DNA of 64,000 nucleotides from Grimontia celer (GTDB taxonomy: Bacteria; Pseudomonadota; Gammaproteobacteria; Enterobacterales; Vibrionaceae), in assembly GCF_900055185.1 (NCBI RefSeq), contig NZ_FIZX01000002.1, positions 314,586 to 378,585 of the forward strand, given 5' to 3'. Below are positions 19,001 through 31,000 of the stretch, piece by piece. Both the position numbers and the translations under genes were made by a program. How positions within the stretch are numbered: position 1 is the stretch's first letter; every line of letters begins with the position of its first letter. The notes under the pieces were generated by a model. That model was not told the DNA's origin. It was given only the letters and a program-made list of their open reading frames with translations, and ran no database searches.

Positions 19001-22000
19001 CCGTATTGGCCTGCTACTGTCGTATTAGCAAAGCTTGGGGTGTCGTTGGTATCCACATCGGTAATCGACAGAGTGCCGCTGACGGTTTGCGATTGCGAAT
19101 CTTCTGAGATTTGCGCGGTAACATCGCCAGAGACTTCCGGTTTGTCATCGGTACCCGTCACCGTAATGGTGATGGTTTGCTCTGTGCCATCCGTCGCGGT
19201 CAGGGTGATGACATCCTGCGCAGTTTGATCTGCACCCAAACTCTGGGACTTGCTTTCATCCAGCGTGTAAGTCCAGTTGCCATCGACCAGTTCGAGTGTG
19301 CCGTAGGTGCCTTCCACCGTCGTGTTTTCAAACACAGTGGTGTCGCCACCGTCGACATCGACCACATCCAGCGAGCCGGAGGTGGTGATGAGAGACTCGC
19401 CAATCTCCAGTTTCACCGTGGCTGCGTTGCCATCAGCATCGACCAGATAGTAGCTGCCGTCAGCGGTTTGGACGATAACCGGCGGCGTGTTGTCATTTTC
19501 AATGCCGGTGATATGCCCTTGGTGAACGAGATTACCATCACTGCCAATCGTGTATAAGTCAACGCCCTCAGTAGCATTCGGAACGACAAAGACAGGTTGT
19601 CCATCGACATAGCCCGCGGATGAGGAGTAGGCACCTGCGCCTTCCAGAACATCCGTCTGGGTCATTGAGCCATCTTCACCGATTTCATAGATGACGGTGG
19701 TGCCCGAAGTGGAGGAAGCAATGGCATAGGTGGTGCCATCGTCAGCTTCGTAGAAATTAACTGTATTGGCTGACGAAAAGGATACGGCTTCACTGTCAAT
19801 CAGGGTGAGCTCACCGGTTGCGCTGTCAATGGCATAGGTGTTGATCATATCTGCGCTGCTTGATACCAGGAAGTCACCGTGCTCATTACTGACGATATCA
19901 ATACCTGACACCACATTACCGCCAGCAATGGAGGTGCCATTTTCAACGATAGTGCCAGCATCAGGGTCATAAGTCAGTGTGTCAATGGTGTCACCCTGAG
20001 GACGGGTCGCGAAGATAAGTTCGGTGCCATCATCGGTTTCAAAGGTGACATTCTCGCGGACAATACCCGTTTGTGAGTTACCAAAGTTGAGGCCTGCAGT
20101 GACACTTAATTGTCCATCGGGTGAAACCTCCCACGTGGTAATGGAGCCGCTGTTTTGCGATGTCAGGAACAGGGTTGGTTGTCCATCAATGGAGGATACA
20201 TTGGACTGAGTCAGACCATTGCCGAGCGCACCGACAGGAATACCGGCCTCTTGCAATGCGGCAGTCAAATCACCGCCAGATGTTGACGTCACCGTGCCGG
20301 TATAGCGGTCATAGACAATACGGTCAGTTTCAGTGAGCGAGCCATCGTCTTCTACACGGGAGATAATGGTGGTGCCGCTGTAACCCCAGACGGTGGAAAT
20401 CACGTAAGGGACGCCATCAATGGTGACGGCAGTCGTGCTCCTTCCACCATTGGCATTGGGATCCGCCTCTGTCACTTCACCGCCAGTGAGGCTGCCACCC
20501 TCTTCCACATTCAGCGTAAAGCCCGCGGCATCAACGCTGCCTGAGGTGGTGCCTGTGACAACGCCGGCATTGTCGGTGCCGGTCACGGTGACCGTGACAT
20601 CATGGGTAGAACCATCAGAGGCCGTCAGGGTAAAGGTATCTTCTGCCGACTGGCCTTCAGGCAGAGGCTCTGCTTTGGCGGGGTCGACGGTATAAGTCCA
20701 CTCGCCATCGGTCAGTGTGAAGGTGCCGTATTCGCCCTGCATGGTGGTGTTGGCGATGGTGGTGTTATCACCGGTATCGGGGTCAACAACAGTGATAGAG
20801 CCGGACACCGACGCATCCGTATCCGTCACTGTTGCTGTCACATCACCGGTCAGTTCAGCCAGATCATCGGTGCCCGTGACCGTGATAGTGATGTCCTGCT
20901 GGGTGCCGTCTGTGGCGGTTAGCGTGATCACATCCAGGGCGGTATCGCCTTCTCCCAGTGATTCAGACTTGGCTTCATCCAGGGTGTAGGTCCAGTTACC
21001 GTCAACCAGTTCGAGTGTGCCGTAGGTGCCTTCCACCGTCGCGTTCTCAAACACAGTGGTGTCTCCACCGTCCACATCGACAACATCTAATGAGCCCGAT
21101 GTTGTGATGAGCGATTCGGTGCCGATATTGAGTTCAACCGAGGTGGTGTTGCCATCCGCGTCAACTAGGTAGTAACTGCCATCCGCAGTCTGCACAATCA
21201 CAGGTGGAGTCTTGTCGTTTTCAATGGATGCTACGTTGCCCTGATGAACGAGTTTGCCATCATCACCGATAGTGAACAGATCAACACCGCCGTCTGGATT
21301 AGGTGCAACGAATACCGGCTCGCCATCAATGTAGCCAGCGGTCGACATGTAAGCGCCCGCATTCGAGATGGTGTCAGTTTGAGTCAGTGCGCCATTCTCG
21401 CCAATTTCGAACACCGTGGTGACATCTGCGCCGCTGCTTGAAGCAATGGCGTAAGTCTTTCCGTCTGGTGTTTCATAAATGGTGACAGAGTTACCATCGC
21501 CCTCTGCGACAGGCTTGGTGTCGATGAGGGTCAGGTTACCCGTCGCACTGTCGACTGAGTAGATGTTGACGCTGCCTTCGCTGGCTGAGGTGACATAGGT
21601 ATTGTCACCCACGGAGACAATATCAATTCCCGACACCACATCGCCGGAAGCAAACGAGTTTCCTGTTTCGCGAATGTCCCCGGTTTCTGGGTCGTAGGTC
21701 AGCACATCAATGGTGTCGCCTTGAGGACGGGTTGCGAAAATGAGGGTTTGCCCGTCATCCGTTTCGAAGGTGACATTTTCACGCACGATGCCGGTTTGCG
21801 AATTGCCAAAGGTCAGGCCGCCATTTGGGGTCAGTTGCCCATTGTCGGAGATCTGCCAGGCAGAAATGGAACCACTGTTCTGCGAGGTCAAGAACAGGGT
21901 AGGTTGTCCGTCAATGCTTGAAACATTGGACTGAGTGAGGCCGTTACCCAATGCGCCGACAGAGAAGCCTGCATTTTCAACTGTGGAGGTGATATCACCC

Positions 22001-25000
22001 GTCACAGAAGAAGTCACCACACCAGTGGTGCTGTCGTAGGTGATGCGGTCGGTCTCAGTGAGTGAACCGTCATTTTCAACCCTTGAAATGATGGTGGTGC
22101 CGTCGTAACCAAACGAAGTGGAAATGACATAAGGCACGCCGTCAATTGTCGTGGTCGTGGTTGTCCATGCGCTATTGCTGTCGCCAGTGGTGACATTGCC
22201 GCTGGAAATAGACTCGCCGACTTCAATGTTAAGCTGGAAGCCTGCCGCATCGACACTGCCTGTGGTGGTGCCTGAGACAACACCAGCCTGATCTGTGCCA
22301 GTCACCGTCATCACAATATCATGGGTAGAACCGTCGGAGGCCGTTAGCGTGAAGGTATCCTGAGCGGTTTCGCCGTCAGTCAGCGGCTGCGCTTTCGCTG
22401 GGTCGACGGTGTAAGTCCATTCTCCATCGGTCAGGGTAAAGGTGCCGTATTCCCCGGTGATAGTCGTGTTGCTGATACTCGCACTTTCGCCGCTGTCTGG
22501 ATCTGTCACCGTGATGGTGCCGGATGTCGAGGCATCGGCATCGGTCACATTACCCGTTGTATCACCAGTTACCACAGCGGCATCGTTTGTACCGGTCAAG
22601 GTAATGCTGATGACCTGTTGGTTGCCATCGCTTGCAGTGACTGTGATGTTGTCAGTAACAACTTGGTCTTGCGCCAGCGATTGCACTGCGTCGGAATTCA
22701 CCGTGTAAGTCCATTCGCCGCCAACCAGCTCAAGCGTGCCGTAGGTGCCGTCCAGTGTCGCATCTGGAATAGTCGGTGTCTGGCCGCTATCTGGGTCTGT
22801 GATAGTAATGGTGCCGGAAACTGATTGCGCACCGACATCCTCGGTGATGCTGCCCGTCACATCACCCGCGATGATGGAACCGTCATCGGTACCTGAGATA
22901 TTGATGGTGATGTTCTGTGTCGTGCCGTCAGTGGCGGTCAGCGTGATCACGTCCTGAACATTGTCGTCAGAACCCAGTGATTCCACTTTGTCGCGATCTA
23001 CGGTGTACGTCCATTCTCCATCTACCAAAGTGAGTGAACCGTACTGACCTTCGACAGTGGTATTCGCGAATGATGGACTGTCGTTGGTATCAATATCGGA
23101 GATCTCGATGGTGCCGCTGACAGTAACAGGTGCTGCGATGTCATCGTAATCGAGACTGTCGATGTTGTTGTATGAGTCCGGCACCAGTGTAAGTGTGGTA
23201 TCCGGTGTGATCTCTGGGCCATCTAGCTGGATCAGTACCTTGCCGTTGTCCGGAATCGCGTTGTAGTTGTTGCCATCGGCGTTGGTGTCCACATCGACGA
23301 TTGCCATGGTATACACGTTGCCTTGCGCGTCAGTGTACTGAAGTGTGTAGTCGAGGTTTGCAGGATAAGTAACGCCGTTTAGCTCGATAGTTTGTGAGCT
23401 GTCATTGGTGTATTCGTTGTGTGTATTGTCGCCATCCAGACGCGCGTCGTTATCAGTGAATTCGACGCTGACCCCACCACTGCTGAAATTGATCGATGGT
23501 GGGAAGTTGAAGGTATGGAACTCACCCGACTCAACGCTGAAATTCTCATCCATGATGAAGGCGTTGCCCACGATCGCGCTGGAGAGATCAGCAGTCGAAA
23601 TTGTGCCTGTTGTCGTGCCAGTGACAACTGCTGCCTGATCGGTTCCCACCACATCGACGGTGATTTGGTGAGTCGATCCGTCAGATGCGGTGAGGGTGAA
23701 GGTTTCAGTTTCCGTATCACCCTGAGAGATTGCCTGTGCTTTATCAGGATCGACGGTGTAGGTCCACTCACCATCTACCAGTGAGAAGGTGCCGTATTCA
23801 CCATCAATATCAGTGTTGCTGATGCTTGCTGTTTCGCCGCTGTCTGGATCCGTCACTGTGATAGAGCCAGATACGGAAGTGTCAGTATCAGAAAGACTGG
23901 CGGTGGTATCACCGGTCACCACTGCAGCTTGATCAGTGCCTTCAACGGTAACAGTGATCTCGTGTTGTGAATTGTCAGATGCCATAAGGGTAAAGGTTTC
24001 AGTGGCTTCTTGACCCTCTGGCAGTGTTTGCGCTTTGTCTGGGTCTACCGTGTAAGTCCAGTTGCCGTCGACCAGTTCAAAGGTGCCGTAGTTACCTTCA
24101 ATCGTGGTGTTGCCGATGGTGGCCGTTTCACCAGAATCCGGATCGGTAACCGTGATTGAGCCAGTTGCTGACGTATCGACGTCAGTGATAGATGCAGTGG
24201 TATCACCTGTGACAACCGCAGACTGGTTGGTGCCCTCAACCGTGACCACAATCTCGTGCGTTGAGTTATCAGACGCCGTGAGGGTAAAGGTTTCGGTGGC
24301 TTCCTCGCCTTCTGGCAGAGCTTGCGCTTTATCCGGATCAACCGTGTAAGTCCAGTTGCCATCTAACAATTCGAAGGTACCGTAATTACCCTCTATGGTA
24401 GTGTTGCCGATGGTGGCCGTTTCACCAGAATCCGGATCGGTAACCGTGATTGAGCCAGTTGCTGAGGTATCGACGTCAGTGATAGACGCAGTGGTATCAC
24501 CGGTGACAACCGCAGACTGGTTGGTGCCTTCAACCGTGACCACAATCTCGTGCGTTGAGTTATCAGACGCAGTGAGGGTGAAGGTTTCGGTCGCCTCTTC
24601 ACCTTCCGGAAGAGCTTGCGCTTTATCTGGGTCTACCGTGTAAGTCCAGTTGCCGTCGACCAGTTCAAAGGTGCCGTAGTTACCTTCAATCGTGGTGTTG
24701 CCGATGGTGGCCGTTTCACCAGAATCCGGATCGGTAACCGTGATTGAGCCAGTTGCTGACGTATCGACGTCAGTGATAGATGCAGTGGTATCACCTGTGA
24801 CAACCGCAGACTGGTTGGTGCCCTCAACCGTGACCACAATCTCGTGCGTTGAGTTATCAGACGCCGTGAGGGTAAAGGTTTCGGTGGCTTCCTCGCCTTC
24901 TGGCAGAGCTTGCGCTTTATCCGGATCAACCGTGTAAGTCCAGTTGCCATCTAACAATTCGAAGGTACCGTAATTACCCTCTATGGTAGTGTTGCCGATG

Positions 25001-28000
25001 GTGGCCGTTTCACCAGAATCCGGATCGGTAACCGTGATTGAGCCAGTTGCTGAGGTATCGACGTCAGTGATAGACGCAGTGGTATCACCGGTGACAACCG
25101 CAGACTGGTTGGTGCCTTCAACCGTGACCACAATCTCGTGCGTTGAGTTATCAGACGCAGTGAGGGTGAAGGTTTCGGTCGCCTCTTCACCTTCCGGAAG
25201 AGCTTGCGCTTTATCTGGGTCTACCGTGTAAGTCCAGTTGCCGTCGACCAGTTCAAAGGTGCCGTAGTTACCTTCAATCGTGGTGTTGCCGATGGTGGCC
25301 GTTTCACCAGAATCCGGATCGGTAACCGTGATTGAGCCAGTTGCTGAGGTATCGACGTCAGTGATAGACGCAGTGGTATCACCTGTGACAACCGCAGACT
25401 GGTTGGTGCCTTCAACCGTGACCACAATCTCATGGGTAGAGTTATCTGACGCCGTGAGGGTAAAGGTTTCAGTCGCCTCTTCACCTTCCGGCAAAGCTTG
25501 CGCTTTCTCTGGGTCAACCGTGTAGGTCCAGTTACCGTCGACCAATTCGAAGGTCCCGTAGTTGCCTTCAACGGTGGTGTTGCCGATGGTGGCCGTTTCA
25601 CCAGAATCCGGATCGGTAACCGTGATAGAGCCCGTTGCTGAGGTATCGACGTCGGTGATAGACGCAGTGGTATCACCGGTGACAACCGCAGACTGGTTGG
25701 TGCCTTCAACCGTGACCACAATCTCGTGCGTTGAGTTATCGGACGCGGTGAGAGTGAAGGTTTCGGTCGCCTCTTCACCTTCTGGCAGGGCTTGCGCTTT
25801 GTCTGGGTCTACCGTGTAAGTCCAGTTACCGTCGACCAACTCGAAGGTCCCGTAGTTGCCCTCTATGGTTGTGTTACCGATGGTGGCTGTTTCGCCGTTG
25901 TCTGGGTCGGTAACGGTAATGCTGCCCGTTGCTGACGTATCGACGTCAGTGATAGATGCAGTGGTATCACCGGTGACAACCGCAGACTGGTTGGTGCCTT
26001 CAACCGTGACCACAATCTCATGCGTTGAGTTATCAGACGCAGTGAGCGTAAAGGTTTCGGTCGCCTCTTCGCCTTCAGGTAGAGCTTGTGCTTTATCTGG
26101 ATCAACCGTGTAAGTCCAGTTGCCATCTACCAATTCGAAGGTCCCGTAGTTGCCTTCAATCGTAGTGTTACCAATGGTGGCCGTTTCGCCATTGTCTGGG
26201 TCGGTAACCGTGATAGAGCCTGTTGCTGAGGTATCGACGTCAGTAATAGACGCAGTGGTGTCGCCTGTGACAACCGCAGACTGGTTGGTGCCCTCAACCG
26301 TGACCACAATCTCGTGCGTTGAGTTATCAGACGCCGTGAGGGTAAAGGTTTCGGTGGCTACCTCGCCTTCTGGCAGAGCTTGCGCTTTGTCTGGGTCTAC
26401 CGTGTAGGTCCAGTTACCGTCGACCAATTCGAAGGTCCCGTAGTTGCCCTCTATGGTGGTATTGCCGATGGTGGCCGTTTCGCCATTGTCTGGGTCGGTA
26501 ACCGTGATAGAGCCTGTTGCTGAGGTATCGACGTCAGTAATAGACGCAGTGGTATCACCGGTGACAACAGCAGCATCATCGGTACCAGTGACGGTCACGA
26601 TGATTTCATGAATAGAGCCATCTGAAGCTGTAAGAGTGAAAGAGTCTGTAGCCTCTTCGCCTTCAGGGAGCGGTTTAGCTTTGTCAGGGTCGACGGTGTA
26701 AGTCCACTCGCCGTCCACTAATTCGAAGGTGCCGTATTCGCCTTCAATGGTGACATTGTCGATAGTGGCGGTTTCACCGTTGTCTGGGTCGGTAACCGTA
26801 ATTGAACCTGACGTCGATGTGTCTTGATCAGTCACTTGTCCGGTAGTGTCACCGGTGACAACAGCAGCATCATCGGTACCAGTGACGGTCACGATGATTT
26901 CATGGTTAGAACCGTCTGATGCCGTCAGAGTGAAAGAGTCTGTGGCTTCTTCGCCTTCCGGCAGCGGTTTAGCCTTGTCAGGGTCGACGGTGTAAGTCCA
27001 CTCGCCATCGACTAATTCGAAGGTACCGTATTCGCCTTCAATGGTGACATTGTCGATAGTGGCCGTTTCACCGTTGTCAGGATCGGTAACTGTAATTGAC
27101 CCGGACGTCGATGTGTCTTGAGCAGTCACTTGTCCTGTAGTGTCACCGGTGACAATAGCGGCATCATCGGTACCGGTGACGGTCACGACGATTTCATGAG
27201 TAGAACCATCTGAAGCTGTAAGAGTGAATGAGTCTGTAGCTTCTTCGCCTTCCGGCAGTGGTTTAGCTTTGTCAGGGTCGACGGTGTAAGTCCACTCGCC
27301 ATCGACTAATTCGAAGGTACCGTATTCGCCTTCAATGGTGACATTGTCGATAGTGGCGGTTTCACCGTTGTCTGGGTCGGTGACGGTAATTGAACCTGAC
27401 GTCGATGTGTCTTGATCGGTCACTTGTCCGGTGGTGTCACCTGTGACAACAGCGGCATCATCGGTACCGGTGACGGTCACGATGATTTCATGAGTAGAAC
27501 CGTCTGAAGCTGTAAGAGTGAAAGAGTCTGTAGCTTCTTCGCCTTCCGGCAGCGGTTTAGCTTTGTCAGGGTCGACGGTGTAAGTCCACTCGCCATCGAC
27601 TAATTCGAAGGTACCGTATTCGCCTTCAATGGTGACATTGTCGATAGTGGCGGTTTCACCGTTGTCTGGGTCGGTGACGGTAATTGAACCTGACGTCGAT
27701 GTGTCTTGATCGGTCACTTGTCCGGTGGTGTCACCTGTGACAACAGCGGCATCATCGGTACCGGTGACGGTCACGATGATTTCATGAGTAGAACCGTCTG
27801 AAGCTGTAAGAGTGAAAGAGTCTGTAGCTTCTTCGCCTTCCGGCAGCGGTTTAGCTTTGTCAGGGTCGACGGTGTAAGTCCACTCGCCATCGACTAATTC
27901 GAAGGTACCGTATTCGCCTTCAATGGTGACATTGTCGATAGTGGCGGTTTCACCGTTGTCTGGGTCGGTGACGGTAATTGAACCTGACGTCGATGTGTCT

Positions 28001-31000
28001 TGATCGGTCACTTGTCCGGTGGTGTCACCTGTGACAACAGCGGCATCATCGGTACCGGTGACGGTCACGATGATTTCATGAGTAGAACCGTCTGAAGCTG
28101 TAAGAGTGAAAGAGTCTGTGGCTTCTTCGCCTTCCGGCAGCGGTTTGGCCTTGTCAGGGTCGACGGTGTAAGTCCACTCGCCATCGACTAATTCGAAGGT
28201 ACCGTATTCGCCTTCAATGGTGACATTGTCGATGGTGGCTGTTTGACCACCGTCAGGGTCAGTGATGTTTATCGAGCCAGATGTCGAGGTGTCTTGGTCG
28301 GTGACTGAACCCGTCATATCACCTGTGATGACAGCGGCATCGTCGGTACCCGTCACTTCGATAGTGATCGTCTGTTGGGTATTGTCCGATGCGGTCAGAG
28401 TGAAGGTTTCAGTCGCAACATCGTCTGCACCCAGGGCTTCCGCTTTAGATGGATCGATAGTGTAAGTCCAGTTACCGTCGACCAGTTCAAACGTACCGTA
28501 TTGTCCTTCAATGGTGGTATTGGCGAATTCTGGCGTATCGTTGGTATCGGCATCAGATATGCTGATTTGACCTGTCGCTGTGACTGCATCGGTAACATCC
28601 AGATAATTGATGCTGCTGACTTCGTTGTACGAACCGTCGACCAGCGTCAAGTCAGTGCCTGGAACGATATCCGGGCCATCGATTTGAACCAACATAGTCA
28701 TAGGTTCGCCGGTGCCGCCGAAGTATTCTCCGGCTTCGGTAGCTGACACCGTCAGCACAGCCATTGTGAAGACATTGCCATACGCATCGGTATATTGAAC
28801 CGTTGCGTTAACCGAAACTGGATATGACTCTCCATTCAGTTCAATGGACTGGGAGCCGTCGTTGTTCAGCCTACCATCGCTGTCAGTGATGTTGGCGCTG
28901 AATCCAGTGGAGCTGAAATTCAGGTCGCCTGGCTGGCTGTCTGCATTGAAATCTTCGGTGTCGCCATCTACATCTTCACCGAATACGAACAGGTTAGTGA
29001 CTTCAACCACAGGGCCTGTTTCTGTAGATACAGAACCGGTGAAGTCACCGGAAACAACAGCGGCATCGGCAGTGCCTTCGATAGTAATAACGATTTGGTG
29101 TTCGTTGTTTTCGCTGTCGGTCAGGGTGATGGTGTCAGTTGCCGTTTGACCGGCATTCAATCCCTGGGCAACAGACGGATCTAGGGTGTATGTCCATTCT
29201 CCATCGACCAGTGAGAAGGAGCCGTATTGACCATCAACATCAGTGTTGGCAATCACTGGCGTGTCACCGCTGTCTGCATCTACCACTTCTATGGAACCGG
29301 TTGCGGTGATGTCTGTGCCTTCCACCAGATTTGCTGAGGTATCTCCCGTCAGCTCTGCCGCGTTATCTGTGCCCGTTACATTGATGGACAGTTCATGGGT
29401 ACCACCCATGGAGTCGGTAATTGTGATGGTATCGGTAACGGTGACACCTTCGTCTAAACTGGCTGCCAATTCAGGATCCAGCGTATAGGTCCAGTTTCCA
29501 TCAACCATGGTGAAGGAGCCATATTGCCCCTGCTGGTTGGTGTCTGGCAGCGTGGGGTTATCACTACTGTCTGGGTCACTAACGGTTAGCGAACCAGTGG
29601 CTGTCAGCGAGCCAGTTTCATCGGTGACACCGCCTGTCGTGTCACCATCAAGGACTGCAGAATCCTCACTACCGGTAATGGTGATGACAATGTCATGCAC
29701 TGTGCCATCAGAAGCCGTGATGCTAATGGTGTCTGTGGTGGTTTCACCTTCATCCAGGTATTGGGCAAGATCCGGGTCCAGCGTGTAAGTCCACTCTCCA
29801 TCGACCAATGTTAAGGATCCGTATTGGCCGGTCGTTGTGCCATTTGGTAGCGTAGGGTTTTCGCCTGTGTCCACATCGACCAATTCGACTGAACCAGAGG
29901 CGGTCAGCGCTGCGCTGCCTTCAGTGATGGTACCTGTGGTATTGCCTGTTAGCACAGGCTCCTGATCGGTGCCGGTAATAGTGATGGTGATTTCGTGCTT
30001 CGAACCGTCAGAAGCTTCGACAGTAACGACGTCAATAGTGGTCTCACCGTCTGGCAATGCTGCGACAGAATCAGGATCCAGCGTGTAGGTCCATTCGCCA
30101 TCGACCAGCGTCAGCGAGCCATACTGGCCATCAACTTCGGCATCTGGCAGGGTTGGCGAGTTGTCTGAGTCCGGATCGATGACGCTGATAAAGCCTGATG
30201 TGGTTGGGGAACCGTTGTCGCTGATTGAGCCAACGGTATTGCCCGTCAGGACGGGCTCATCGTCTGTGCCTGTGACTGTGATGACAATCTTCTGTTCGGT
30301 GCCATCACTGGCGGTCAACGTGATGACGTCAGTGTCAGTTTCACCTGCATTTAGCGCTGAAGCTGCTTCTTTGTCCAGCGTGTAGGTCCACTCCCCATCG
30401 ACCATTTCCAATACGCCGAATTCACCTTCGATGCGTGTATCTTCGAACGTTGGTGTGTCGTCGGCATCTACATCACTAATCGACAGTGAACCTGATATGG
30501 TTTGTACTTCACCGCTGGTGGTGTCTGTCAACACACCACCTGTTTGACCGCTCACAACAGGAAGATCATCGGTACCCTGAATCGTGATTTCGATAGTGAG
30601 CGGCGTGCCATCCAAAGAGTAAACTGTGATGGACTCAGGCAAGGTATCACCTGCATCTAATGCATCAAAGGTTGCGGTGTTTTCCGATGCAGAGGTATAG
30701 GTCCAATTACCTGCTTTATCTATGGTGATTTCACCGTAGGTGCCGGTATAAGTGCCTTCCTGGAAGAAATACTCGCCATAATCTGCATCGGAGACTTTCG
30801 CCCGGCCGCTGGTAGAAATTTGGCCGTCCGCTTCATCGACAGTGGCGCTGGTTTTGCCACTAAAGACTGCGGCATCGTTGGTTCCATCAATGGTGATGGT
30901 AATGGTTTGTACCGTACCATCTTCTGCGCGTACCGAAAGGGTATCAGTGAGCTGGTCGCCTTCACCCAAGCGGTTGATTGCACCTTTCTCGTCAGTGGTG

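Noticed and set aside
23640-28310. CRISPR-like periodic repeats
   Set aside because: The period is 294 bp, the whole unit is coding and in frame, and there are no short repeats with unique spacers.
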